A stretch of DNA of 37,112 nt from an uncultured bacterium. Its GTDB lineage: Bacteria > Patescibacteriota > Minisyncoccia > Phycocordibacterales > UBA918. The stretch lies in the NCBI GenBank assembly GCA_950073265.1, contig CATMPJ010000008.1:1-37112 (forward strand), written 5' to 3'. The position numbers were made by a program, and so were the translations under genes. How positions within the stretch are numbered: position 1 is the stretch's first letter; each line of letters starts with the position of its first letter. Positions 25,334 to 32,092 of this stretch are shown piece by piece. The notes under the pieces are model-generated. The model had not been told where the DNA came from. It searched no databases and saw nothing but the letters and a program-made list of their open reading frames with translations.

Positions 25334-26011
25334 ATGCAATGTGTGATTTTAGCCGCCGGTAAAGGGACAAGGATGCGACCACTAACAGAGGAAAAACCAA
25401 AACCATTAGTAGAAGTCTGTGGTAAGCCACTCTTAGACCATATTGTGGAAGCGTTTCCAAGCGCGATCAAAGAACTAATTATCGTTGTCGGCTATAAAGG
25501 CGAGATGATTCGTGAATACTGCGGTGATGAATTTCACGGACGATCAGTTACATATGTCGAACAGACAGACATAAATGGCCCCGCCAAAGCATTATGGCTG
25601 TGTAAAGATTTGATTAAAGAGCGTTTCTTGTTTATGTTTGCAGATGATATTCATGGAGCGGGTGATTTGGCGAGAGCGGTCTCGTATACACGGTCGATTT
25701 TGGCAACGACAAGCGATGTGCCGGAACGATTTGGAGTGATCGTGCGTAATCCTGATGGAACAATTGCGAACATCGTTGAGAAGCCGGACGCACCTTCTTC
25801 AAACTTGGTAACGACAGGTCCAATGGTGCTCGATAAAAACATCTTTGATTTTCCGCCTGAACAAGATATTAACGGAGAGTATTTTATGCCTGAAATTATC
25901 ATGAGGTACAAGGAACAGTACCCAATTGCAGTAGTTGAGGAGCAGCTATGGCTGGCAATTGGGTATCCTGAAGATATCGATCGTGCAGAGCAATATATTT
26001 GCCCAAAGTAG
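25334..26011 (+). CDS. Sugar-phosphate nucleotidyltransferase, paralog 1
   Basis: 225 residues. The N-terminal signature MQCVILAAGKGTRMRPLTEEKPKPLV (within residues 1-26) is the NTP_transferase family nucleotide-binding loop. It is followed by VCGKPLLDHIVEAF, the FMFADDIHG metal-site segment and IVEKP, with LWLAIGYPEDIDRAE near the end. Such enzymes activate sugar-1-phosphates with NTPs for cell-surface polysaccharides; the sugar and base cannot be told. The frame is open further upstream, but the ATG at 25334 matches the family N-terminus and lies after a tRNA terminator and a -10 box. The second paralog starts 4 nt after this stop. Confidence 0.85.
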   Translation: MQCVILAAGKGTRMRPLTEEKPKPLVEVCGKPLLDHIVEAFPSAIKELIIVVGYKGEMIREYCGDEFHGRSVTYVEQTDINGPAKALWLCKDLIKERFLFMFADDIHGAGDLARAVSYTRSILATTSDVPERFGVIVRNPDGTIANIVEKPDAPSSNLVTTGPMVLDKNIFDFPPEQDINGEYFMPEIIMRYKEQYPIAVVEEQLWLAIGYPEDIDRAEQYICPK

Positions 26012-26015
26012 TATC

Positions 26016-26705
26016 GTGCAATGTGTGATTTTAGCTGCCGGTCTTGGTTCCCGAATGATGCCATTGACGCAGAATACTCCCAAACCCCTATTGCGAGTTA
26101 GTGGTAAGCCCATCTTAGAGCACATTATTACGGCTCTTCCGCAAGAAATTGAAGAGGTAGTACTTGTCGTTGGCTATAAGGGTGAGGTGATTCGCGAATA
26201 CTTCGGAGACTTTTATTGTGGTAAGAAAATGACTTACTATGAACAGACGCATCCTGCAGCGGGGAGTGGTGTTGCACTTTTGTGTGCTAAAGACATATTG
26301 CAGGGACGCTTTATGTTTTTGTATGGTGATGACATCTTAGGAAGAGAAGGCTTGGATGAATTGACGAATCATCAGTATGCAGTATCGACTTACTTCATGG
26401 AAAATCTAGGGCGGTTTGGCTCCGTAATGCAAAATGAAGATGGAACAATGAATAAAATCATGTTAGGGAGATATAATCCGCCCGAGGGCAAATCGGGTTT
26501 CGCGTATATTGGAGGTGCTGTGCTCGATACAAATATTTTCTCGTATGTGAATGAGAGCAATCGTTGCGACGAGACACTTCTGATTGATTTGCTTAATGCT
26601 TTTGCCAAAGAGTATGAAATGTCTGTAGTGGAGCAGGAAATGTGGTTGCCAATTGGTTTTCCAGAAGATATCGAAAAAGCAGAAGCGGTATTGAATGGTC
26701 AGTAA
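26016..26705 (+). CDS. Sugar-phosphate nucleotidyltransferase, paralog 2 (GTG start)
   Basis: 229 residues if read from GTG at 26016. It has the same architecture as the preceding gene: VQCVILAAGLGSRMMPLTQ loop, SGKPILEHIITALP, VVGYKGEVIREYFGD, FLYGDDILG and a matching LPIGFPEDIEKAE ending. The GTG aligns exactly with the ATG of paralog 1, and the next 25 bases differ only once, which supports this start. A gene duplication in tandem is clear; the proteins have since diverged, so the two may act on different sugars or form a heteromer. Probably co-transcribed with paralog 1. Confidence 0.82.
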   Translation: MQCVILAAGLGSRMMPLTQNTPKPLLRVSGKPILEHIITALPQEIEEVVLVVGYKGEVIREYFGDFYCGKKMTYYEQTHPAAGSGVALLCAKDILQGRFMFLYGDDILGREGLDELTNHQYAVSTYFMENLGRFGSVMQNEDGTMNKIMLGRYNPPEGKSGFAYIGGAVLDTNIFSYVNESNRCDETLLIDLLNAFAKEYEMSVVEQEMWLPIGFPEDIEKAEAVLNGQ

Positions 26706-26708
26706 AAA

Positions 26709-26714
26709 TATAGT
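26709..26714 (+). promoter_or_regulatory. Possible -10 box of tRNA-Met
   Basis: TATAGT, 31 nt before the tRNA 5' end, directly after the stop codon of the upstream gene. Confidence 0.4.
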
Positions 26715-26745
26715 ACCCTAGCGCAACCAACGAATAGTTCAAAAT

Positions 26746-26822
26746 GCTGACGTAGCTCAGTTGGTTAGAGCGTAGGACTCATAAACCTAAGGTCGGAGGT
26801 TCAATTCCTCCCGTCAGCACCA
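26746..26822 (+). tRNA. tRNA-Met (CAU), elongator type
   Basis: 77 nt with encoded CCA. Acceptor GCTGACG (26746-26752) with CGTCAGC (26812-26818), D arm GCTC/GAGC, anticodon CAT at 26780-26782, T stem GGAGG/CCTCC. The base 31-39 pair is A-A, a mismatch at the top of the anticodon stem. Its 5' half resembles elongator tRNA-Met (GTAGCTCAGTTGGTTAGAGC). A tRNA-Ile2 with lysidine at C34 cannot be excluded. Confidence 0.85.
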
Positions 26823-26824
26823 AG

Positions 26825-26846
26825 AAAGCCGCCGAAAGGCGGTTTT
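26825..26846 (+). terminator. Terminator after tRNA-Met
   Basis: AAA-G-CCGCC (26825-26833) with GGCGG-T-TTT (26838-26846), loop GAAA, ending in TTTT. It starts 2 nt after the tRNA CCA. Confidence 0.75.
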
Positions 26847-26849
26847 CGA

Positions 26850-26979
26850 CTGCTGACGGCGAAACGATCTGGGGGATTGTTTCGGAGGAATTGAAAAGGT
26901 TGCCAGTATTTTGTGAGCTTGCGAACAAAAGGCGACAACCTGTACTGAATCTGTAAGGTTCAATTCCTCCCGTCAGCAC
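26850..26979. repeat. Folded element made of inverted and direct copies of the tRNA-Met 3' end
   Basis: A 24-nt exact copy of the tRNA-Met 3' end (26797-26820) recurs at 26956-26979. An inverted copy lies between them, split by a hairpin: TGCTGACGG (26851-26859), then CGAAAC...GTTTCG (26860-26865 with 26879-26884), then GAGGAATTGAA (26885-26895). The inverted and direct copies pair over 9 and 11 bp (26851-26859 with 26970-26978; 26885-26895 with 26959-26969), enclosing a second hairpin (GGTTG 26898-26902 with CAACC 26936-26940; TTTTGT 26909-26914 with ACAAAA 26925-26930). Confidence 0.75.
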
Positions 26980-26982
26980 AAA

Positions 26983-27012
26983 ACACAAAAGCCCCAATCG
27001 GGGCTTTTGTGT
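26983..27012. terminator. Bidirectional terminator between the folded element and tRNA-Asp
   Basis: 13-bp perfect stem ACACAAAAGCCCC (26983-26995) with GGGGCTTTTGTGT (27000-27012), loop AATC. It serves convergent transcription from the plus-strand element and minus-strand tRNA-Asp. Confidence 0.75.
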
Positions 27013-27018
27013 AATCTG

Positions 27019-27092
27019 CGCGCCAGACGGGACTCGAACCCGCAACCTCCCGCGTGACAGGCGGGTGCTCTAACCAGTTGAGCTACCAGCGC
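27019..27092 (-). tRNA. tRNA-Asp (GUC)
   Basis: 74 nt. Acceptor GCGCTGG (27092-27086) with CTGGCGC (27026-27020) including two G-U pairs, D arm GCTC/GAGC, anticodon GTC (plus-strand GAC at 27056-27058) in a CCGCC/CGCGG-type stem, T arm GCGGG/CCCGT with TTCGAGT loop, and discriminator G73, the Asp identity base. CCA is not encoded. Confidence 0.93.
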
Positions 27093-27103
27093 AAGTGACC
27101 GAG

Positions 27104-27132
27104 AGTATATATAATTTGTGCAAATTTGGCAA
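27104..27132 (-). promoter_or_regulatory. tRNA-Asp promoter
   Basis: On the minus strand TTGCCA (27132-27127), 17-nt spacer, TATACT (27109-27104), ending 11 nt before the tRNA 5' end. One of the few -35/-10 pairs near consensus in the window. Confidence 0.7.
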
Positions 27133-27161
27133 TCCTTACGCTAGCAAAAGCGAAATTGATT

Positions 27162-27170
27162 TGGTATGCT
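27162..27170 (+). promoter_or_regulatory. Extended -10 before the structured RNA
   Basis: TGG followed by TATGCT (27165-27170). Initiation would fall near 27177, although the first possible stem pairs from 27171. No clear -35 box. Confidence 0.4.
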
Positions 27171-27390
27171 GTGGCGGCTTGTGGAAGTGGGCTGCTACCG
27201 CGGCGACCGTAAGGTAGGCAGCGGCTCATGAAAACTGGCAGGGTGAGGTCATTTTCTAAGCGCGGGTTCTATCCTGCGTTCCGCCTGAAAGCCACTGGTG
27301 GATGACCGTGATGCGGCAAGCTGTTCTGGTGCTGACCTAGGAGGGTCCCAGTGCCACGTGTTGCACAGCTTGCCGCACCACCTGCTCTTT
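27171..27390 (+). ncRNA. Unassigned structured RNA of about 215 nt
   Basis: No ORF fits this 334-nt gap between tRNA-Asp and tRNA-Thr. The sequence folds into two domains. Domain 1 (27171-27295) is closed by GTGGC with GCCAC (27291-27295) or by GGCGG (27173-27177) with CCGCC (27281-27285). It contains GCTGC-TACC (27191-27199) with GGTA-g-GCAGC (27213-27222), and GCAGGGT (27238-27244) with ATCCTGC (27271-27277). Domain 2 is closed by GGTGG (27297-27301) with CCACC (27378-27382) and holds a perfect 12-bp stem GCGGCAAGCTGT (27313-27324) with its complement (27365-27376). A CTTTT follows. I cannot match it to tmRNA, RNase P, SRP or 6S RNA by eye. Confidence 0.6.
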
Positions 27391-27393
27391 TAG

Positions 27394-27420
27394 AAGTAGT
27401 AGTAAACTGTACTACTACTT
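27394..27420 (+). other. 11-bp hairpin between the structured RNA and tRNA-Thr
   Basis: AAGTAGTAGTA (27394-27404) with TACTACTACTT (27410-27420), loop AACTG. It ends 6 nt before tRNA-Thr and is followed by only a weak T-run (AATTTTG), so it may be a processing site or spacer in a joint RNA-tRNA transcript rather than an efficient terminator. Confidence 0.45.
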
Positions 27421-27426
27421 AATTTT

Positions 27427-27502
27427 GCCAATGTAGCTCAGTCGGTAGAGCGCATCCATGGTAAGGATGAGGTCCCCAGTTCAATCCTGGGCATTGGCTC
27501 CA
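27427..27502 (+). tRNA. tRNA-Thr (GGU)
   Basis: 76 nt with encoded CCA. Acceptor GCCAATG with CATTGGC (27492-27498), D arm GCTC/GAGC, anticodon GGT at 27460-27462 in a CATCC/GGATG stem, T stem CCCAG/CTGGG. Discriminator T73. Confidence 0.95.
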
Positions 27503-27543
27503 AAAGAAATAGCCGGCACCGATAGGTGCCGGCTATTTCTTTT
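27502..27543 (+). terminator. Strong terminator after tRNA-Thr
   Basis: 19-bp perfect stem (27502-27520 with 27525-27543), loop GATA, with GC-rich top AGCCGGCACC and a T-rich descending arm. It begins at the last A of the tRNA CCA and ends 2 nt before the prfB -10 box. Confidence 0.85.
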
Positions 27544-27545
27544 GC

Positions 27546-27551
27546 TATACT
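27546..27551 (+). promoter_or_regulatory. -10 box of prfB
   Basis: TATACT preceded by TGC (extended -10), with 6 nt to the ATG at 27558. Leaderless spacing directly after the tRNA-Thr terminator. Confidence 0.65.
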
Positions 27552-27557
27552 CACCCC

Positions 27558-28409
27558 ATGTCAAGTGAGCGCATATCTGAAATAGAGCAAGCGATGCTTC
27601 AGTCCGACTTTTGGAATGATCCGAAACAGGCACAGGCAATGATAAAAGAGCTACAGGAGCTTAAGGATGCTGCCGAAGGGAAGGGAAAATACGATCGACT
27701 CGACGCCGTCTTTACCATTGTCGCCGGCGCCGGTGGCGATGATGCGGAAGATTTTGCTCGTATGCTGGTAGAGATGTACCAGCGCTTTGCTGAAAGCAAC
27801 GGCTGGACGGTTGTTATTCTTGATAGCAACACCAATAATTTAAACGGATACCGAAACATCACGTTTGAAGTGCAAGGCAGAAACGCCTACGGAACACTAC
27901 AACAAGAATCAGGTGTCCACCGCTTAGTACGAATCTCTCCATTTAATGCGAACGGTAAGCGACAGACTTCGTTTGTGCTAGTAGAAGTGTCGCCGCGATT
28001 AGATAATATTGCTGATGCACAACTGCAAGAGGAAGATATTGAAATTTCATTTGCGAAATCTGGGGGTGCAGGAGGTCAAAACGTAAATAAGCGCGAGACA
28101 GCCGTGCGACTAGTACACACCCCAACTAATATTTCAGTTAATGTCTCGTCAGAGCGATCGCAACAACAAAACCGCGAGAAAGCCATGTCGCTTTTGGCTG
28201 GAAAGGTCTTAGCGTTTCAAGAGGCACAACAGACTCGTGAGTTACAGGGACTGTCCGTAGAAAAGACGCTTAAGATAGAGTGGGGTAGTCAAATTCGTTC
28301 CTATGTGTTGCATCCGTATCAACTAGTTAAGGACCATCGTTCTAACACGGAGGTACGAAATATTGAAGCTGTTTTAAACGGTGATCTGAGTGCCTTTATT
28401 GAAAAATAA
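27558..28409 (+). CDS. prfB: Peptide chain release factor 2, shortened domain 1
   Basis: 283 residues. The RF2 anticodon-like SPF motif is at 127-129 ([15 protein letters not shown]) and GGQ at 172-174, 45 residues apart as in other RF2 proteins. The N-terminus ([17 protein letters not shown]) matches the start region of RF2, but then jumps almost at once to [15 protein letters not shown], so about 60-80 residues of the helical domain 1 are missing. SPF recognises UAA and UGA stops and GGQ triggers peptide release, so both essential sites are intact. No programmed frameshift site is seen; the frame is continuous. The stop codon lies inside the terminator stem. Confidence 0.9.
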   Translation: MSSERISEIEQAMLQSDFWNDPKQAQAMIKELQELKDAAEGKGKYDRLDAVFTIVAGAGGDDAEDFARMLVEMYQRFAESNGWTVVILDSNTNNLNGYRNITFEVQGRNAYGTLQQESGVHRLVRISPFNANGKRQTSFVLVEVSPRLDNIADAQLQEEDIEISFAKSGGAGGQNVNKRETAVRLVHTPTNISVNVSSERSQQQNREKAMSLLAGKVLAFQEAQQTRELQGLSVEKTLKIEWGSQIRSYVLHPYQLVKDHRSNTEVRNIEAVLNGDLSAFIEK

Positions 28410-28435
28410 CAGTCAAAAGCTTAAGACTGTTATTT
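28404..28435 (+). terminator. prfB terminator overlapping its stop codon
   Basis: AAATAACAGTC (28404-28414) with GACTGTTATTT (28425-28435), 11 bp, 10-nt loop. The TAA stop at 28407-28409 is in the ascending arm. Confidence 0.65.
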
Positions 28436-28457
28436 ACTTTTCGTGCTCCAGAAACGG

Positions 28458-28472
28458 CGTGATATAATCACG
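28458..28472 (+). promoter_or_regulatory. ftsE promoter with palindrome over the -10 box
   Basis: TATAAT at 28463-28468, preceded by TGA (extended -10), 9 nt before the ATG at 28478. The box is centred in a perfect inverted repeat CGTGAT-ATA-ATCACG (28458-28472), which could be an operator. Confidence 0.5.
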
Positions 28473-28477
28473 GGTAT

Positions 28478-29161
28478 ATGATTTATTTCGATAATGTATC
28501 GAAGCTATACAGCGATGGGCGATCGGCTGCACTTCAAGAAGTAACGTTTCAGGTTGCCCCTAACGAATTTGTATCTATAGTCGGTCACTCAGGAGCAGGT
28601 AAGACTACCTTACTCAAGATGATTATTGCGGAAGACCAACCGTCACATGGAAAGGTGTTTTTTGAATCACTTGATGTACATCAGATTCCGCGCGCTAAGC
28701 TGCCTCATTATCGGCGCAAGATTGGGACTGTGTTCCAAGATTTTAAATTATTACCTAATAAGACTGCGTATGAAAACGTGGCATTTGCAATGGAGGCGAA
28801 TGGTCGAAGCGATGAAGAGATTGCTGAAAACGTACCCCAAGCACTCGCATTGGTTGACCTAGAAGATAAGGTCTGGCATTTCCCGCATGAGTTATCAGGC
28901 GGCGAGAAACAGCGAGTCGCTATTGCGCGCGCGATTGTAAACCAACCGGACATCATCATTGCCGATGAACCGACAGGTAACTTAGATCCGATTGCTACCT
29001 ATGAAATTGTGCAAATTTTACGAAAAATCAATGAGCTTGGTACGACGGTCATTATGACAACCCACAACAAGGGTGTGATTGATGAAATTGATAGACGAGT
29101 CATCACTATGGACAACGGAAAAATTGTTCGTGATGACACTAAAGGTAAATATGTTTTATAG
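28478..29161 (+). CDS. ftsE: Cell division ATP-binding protein FtsE
   Basis: 227 residues. ABC ATPase with Walker [10 protein letters not shown] at 36-44, Q-loop [20 protein letters not shown] (the FtsE-type continuation), signature LSGGEKQR near 139-146, Walker [13 protein letters not shown] and H-loop MTTHN. FtsE dimers power FtsX to activate peptidoglycan hydrolases at the septum. ftsX follows after 3 nt. The start at 28478 is supported by the -10 box and by [11 protein letters not shown], the usual N-terminus. Confidence 0.94.
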   Translation: MIYFDNVSKLYSDGRSAALQEVTFQVAPNEFVSIVGHSGAGKTTLLKMIIAEDQPSHGKVFFESLDVHQIPRAKLPHYRRKIGTVFQDFKLLPNKTAYENVAFAMEANGRSDEEIAENVPQALALVDLEDKVWHFPHELSGGEKQRVAIARAIVNQPDIIIADEPTGNLDPIATYEIVQILRKINELGTTVIMTTHNKGVIDEIDRRVITMDNGKIVRDDTKGKYVL

Positions 29162-29164
29162 AGT

Positions 29165-30085
29165 ATGTTAACGGGAATTCGTAGAGTATTTAAGTCTGGG
29201 TTGGTTGGATTTTGGCGCAGCGCATATGTGTCACTGGCGTCGGTATTTGTGCTAACAATTTCTCTGTTTGTTATCGGGGCGACGATGTTTCTCGATCAGC
29301 TCCTCACGGTGTCGCTGCAGACGCTACAGTCCAAAGTGGATATCAATGTCTACTTTGTTCCTGAAGCACCGCAAGAAGAGATTAGTCGTTTGCAAACCGC
29401 ATTGGAGGCGTTACCCGACGTGGAGTCAGTGAGTTTTACTTCCCGTGAAGAATCTCTTGAAATCTATCGTGAGCGTAATCAAGGTGATGAGATTGCTATG
29501 CAAGCACTCGAGGAATTAAATGAAAACCCGCTTGGTGCAACGCTGGCAATCCAGGCTAAAGAAACCTCCCAGTATGAACAAATAGCGCAGTTCCTAGAGG
29601 AACAACAGGCCCAAGAGTCTCCAAACGCTCCGGTTATCGATGAGGTTAATTACAACCGCAACCGTGAATCAATCGACAAACTGACCAGTATCATAGATGC
29701 CGTTGAACAGGCTGGATTTCTTATTCTCGTTATTCTTTTGCTAGCGTCAGTACTCATTACTTTTAACACTATCCGTCTAGCTATATACACCGCACGCGAA
29801 GAGATCTCCATCATGCGTCTGGTTGGTGCGGGCAACATGTTCATTCGTGGACCATTTATGCTGCAAGGAGTGATGTATGGGCTTTTGGCGGCGTTTCTCG
29901 CGGTACTTTTATTTTATCCGTTATTGCTATGGTTGGCGCCGGGCACAGAAGCATTCTTTGAATTTAATCTGCTCGATTACTACACAGCTAATATCGTCTA
30001 CATCTTCTTGGTGCTAGCCGGTATCGGAATTGTCCTTGGGCTTGTCTCAAGTGCTTTAGCAATTGCTCGCTACTTACGGGTGTAA
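29165..30085 (+). CDS. ftsX: Cell division protein FtsX
   Basis: 306 residues, typical size. One N-terminal helix (about 20-45), an extracellular domain of about 120 residues (VDINVYFVPEAPQEEI...), then three more helices (about 181-204, 228-252, 277-300) with the FtsX/MacB-type motif TFNTIRLAIYTAREEISIMRLVGA (split around residues 199-222). It links cytoplasmic FtsE to periplasmic or surface hydrolase activators. Co-transcribed with ftsE; pyrG begins 13 nt downstream. Confidence 0.93.
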   Translation: MLTGIRRVFKSGLVGFWRSAYVSLASVFVLTISLFVIGATMFLDQLLTVSLQTLQSKVDINVYFVPEAPQEEISRLQTALEALPDVESVSFTSREESLEIYRERNQGDEIAMQALEELNENPLGATLAIQAKETSQYEQIAQFLEEQQAQESPNAPVIDEVNYNRNRESIDKLTSIIDAVEQAGFLILVILLLASVLITFNTIRLAIYTAREEISIMRLVGAGNMFIRGPFMLQGVMYGLLAAFLAVLLFYPLLLWLAPGTEAFFEFNLLDYYTANIVYIFLVLAGIGIVLGLVSSALAIARYLRV

Positions 30086-30098
30086 ATCTACTGATAGT

Positions 30099-31763
30099 AT
30101 GAAGAAAACTACAAAAAAGACGTCCCGAAAAAAGACGCCTAAGTTCATCTTTGTTGTGGGCGGGGTGATGAGCGGAGTAGGTAAGGGAGTTGCCTCATCT
30201 TCAATTGCTACGATCTTACAAGCGCGCGGTTTGTCAGTGACAGCCATTAAAATTGATCCGTACATCAACGTTGATGCCGGAACGATGAACCCTACTGAGC
30301 ACGGAGAAGTGTTCGTCCTTAAGGACGGACTCGAGACAGACCAAGACATGGGAAATTATGAGCGGTTCCTGAATACTGATTTACCAGCCATTAACTATAT
30401 GACTACGGGGAGCGTGTACCTTTCGGTTATAGAAAAAGAGCGACATCTGGGTTACCAGGGAAGAAATGTCCAAGTGGTTCCAGATATTCCAGACGAAGTT
30501 ATTCGGCGGATTAAGGCGGCACAGGCTGAAGCTAATGCCGACGTTGTGTTGATTGAGGTTGGGGGAACGGTCGGTGAGTATGAAAATATTCTTTTTATCG
30601 AGGCAATTAGAAGCCTCAAGAGCGATTGTCCCGATGACGTTGCTGTTGTTATGCTCAGTTACTTGCCGGTACCCGGTTCAGTAGGAGAAATGAAGACCAA
30701 GCCAACCCAACACGCGGTGAGAGTGCTTGGATCAAGCGGTGTTGCGCCCGATATCATCATCGCACGAAGCAAGGTAGCGGTGGACGAAAAGCGAAAAGAA
30801 AAGATTGCTAAATTCTGCAATGTCAGAAAAGAGAATGTTATATCAGCCCCGGACATGGACAGTATTTACGATATCCCGGAAGAGTATGAGAAGGCGGGCG
30901 TGTCACGTCGACTTTGTGACATTTTGGGTATTCGTAACCATACGACTGTAGATCTCAAGGCTTGGAAGCGCTTCGTGCGCCAATCAAAAAATACAGGTCA
31001 GACAGTAAAAATAGCGGTAGTGGGTAAGTACTTTAATTCAGGAGATTTTATTTTATCAGATGTGTACATTTCGATTCTTGAGGCGATTAAATTTTCTGCG
31101 TACAAACTCGGCCTTATGCCCCAAATCACCTACCTGTCCGCAGCTGACTTTACCGACAAAAAACAACTCAAAGAGCTTAAAAAATATGATGGTGTGCTGG
31201 TACCGGGAGGTTTCGGTTCGACCGGGATTGAGGGTAAGTTAAACGTCATTGAATACGTGCGTAAACAAAAAATTCCTTATTTCGGTATTTGTTATGGTAT
31301 GAAACTCATGGTGTTAGAGTATGCGCAAAATGTGTTGAAGCTAAAACAAGTTTCTACCGAAGAAATTAATCCTAGAGCCAAACATTTAGTGGTCGGTATT
31401 ATGAATGATCAGAGAGAAAAAGTGCGCAGTGGTGATATGGGTGGTTCAATGCGACTTGGTCAGTATGAAGCAGTGCTTAAAAAAGGCAGTCAAGCGCAAA
31501 AAGCATATAAATCTTATGCTGTCTTAGAGCGGCATCGGCATCGGTATGAAGTAAACAACGAATATGTGCCCGCTTTGCTCGAAAAGGGACTGGTCTTTTC
31601 AGGAACGTCCCCAGATGGTAATCTAATGGAAATTGCTGAGCTGCCAAGTACGCAACACCCATTTTTTGTAGGTGTGCAATTCCATCCAGAGTTGCAGGCA
31701 CGACCACTTGATCCGCATCCGCTTTTTACCGCTTTTGTTAAAGCAAGTTACGAACATAAATAA
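30099..31763 (+). CDS. pyrG: CTP synthase
   Basis: 554 residues. Lysine-rich N-terminal extension (MKKTTKKTSRKKTPK), then the synthetase domain FIFVVGGVMSGVGKGVASSS (P-loop), DPYINVDAGTMNPTEHGEVFV and GGTVGEYEN, and a C-terminal class I glutaminase domain with Cys in FGICYGMKLM (usual form GICLGMQ) and His-Glu in VQFHPELQ. It makes CTP from UTP, ATP and glutamine. The frame is open upstream into ftsX, but the ATG at 30099 after the ftsX stop gives the normal N-terminus. No Shine-Dalgarno. Probably the third gene of the ftsE unit. Confidence 0.94.
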   Translation: MKKTTKKTSRKKTPKFIFVVGGVMSGVGKGVASSSIATILQARGLSVTAIKIDPYINVDAGTMNPTEHGEVFVLKDGLETDQDMGNYERFLNTDLPAINYMTTGSVYLSVIEKERHLGYQGRNVQVVPDIPDEVIRRIKAAQAEANADVVLIEVGGTVGEYENILFIEAIRSLKSDCPDDVAVVMLSYLPVPGSVGEMKTKPTQHAVRVLGSSGVAPDIIIARSKVAVDEKRKEKIAKFCNVRKENVISAPDMDSIYDIPEEYEKAGVSRRLCDILGIRNHTTVDLKAWKRFVRQSKNTGQTVKIAVVGKYFNSGDFILSDVYISILEAIKFSAYKLGLMPQITYLSAADFTDKKQLKELKKYDGVLVPGGFGSTGIEGKLNVIEYVRKQKIPYFGICYGMKLMVLEYAQNVLKLKQVSTEEINPRAKHLVVGIMNDQREKVRSGDMGGSMRLGQYEAVLKKGSQAQKAYKSYAVLERHRHRYEVNNEYVPALLEKGLVFSGTSPDGNLMEIAELPSTQHPFFVGVQFHPELQARPLDPHPLFTAFVKASYEHK

Positions 31764-31773
31764 TTTATCTATC

Positions 31774-32040
31774 ATGATGCATCAAGGAAACTGGACGTGC
31801 GCAAGCTGCGGCAAGGAAATCACTGAGCTACCATTTGAACCACGCGACACCAGTAATCTTAACTGTCGAGATTGTCACCAGAAAAATCGCGGTGATCGAC
31901 CAGAACGACGCGAGCGCCCTCAGCGCCAAATGTACAAAGGTGAATGGACTTGTTCTGAATGTGGTAACACAATCACTGAGCTACCATTCGAGCCTCGTCA
32001 TACAGATGGTCTTAAATGTCGAGACTGTTTGCATAAGTAA
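31774..32040 (+). CDS. Tandem CxxC-CxxC zinc-ribbon protein
   Basis: 88 residues (87 if the in-line second ATG at 31777 is the start... both are in frame). Two nearly identical halves of about 35 residues each contain WTCASCGKEITELPFEPR...NCRDC and WTCSECGNTITELPFEPR...KCRDC, i.e. two CxxC pairs separated by 18 residues. This resembles the CxxC-x17-CxxC zinc-ribbon domain of small bacterial proteins, probably nucleic-acid- or protein-binding. A basic linker (RGDRPERRERPQRQ) joins the halves. It starts 10 nt after pyrG. TTATCT at 31765-31770 could be its own -10 box, 6 nt before the second ATG. Confidence 0.75.
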   Translation: MMHQGNWTCASCGKEITELPFEPRDTSNLNCRDCHQKNRGDRPERRERPQRQMYKGEWTCSECGNTITELPFEPRHTDGLKCRDCLHK

Positions 32041-32043
32041 GCG

Positions 32044-32092
32044 AGCACAATCAAAAAACGCGAGACGTTGTCTCGCGTTTTTTGATTGTGCT
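32044..32092. terminator. 23-bp bidirectional terminator
   Basis: Perfect stem of 23 bp (32044-32066 with 32070-32092), loop GTT, with AAAAAA/TTTTTT flanking a CGCGAGAC core. It ends both the pyrG/zinc-ribbon unit and the convergent cytochrome b5 operon; the TAG stop of the minus-strand gene (32093-32091) overlaps its edge. Confidence 0.9.

Noticed and set aside
26779-27045. Minus-strand ORF of 88 codons across the tRNA-Met/tRNA-Asp region
   Set aside because: It is an antisense reading of tRNA genes and terminators; the repeated LTGGIEP segments arise from the duplicated tRNA 3' end.
27171-27390. tmRNA, RNase P RNA or SRP RNA
   Set aside because: I could not find tRNA-like ends with a tag, the GAGGAAAGUCC core, or the SRP GGAA loop; left unassigned.
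27558-28409. Programmed frameshift in prfB
   Set aside because: The frame is continuous from the ATG at 27558, with no in-frame early stop or slippery site.
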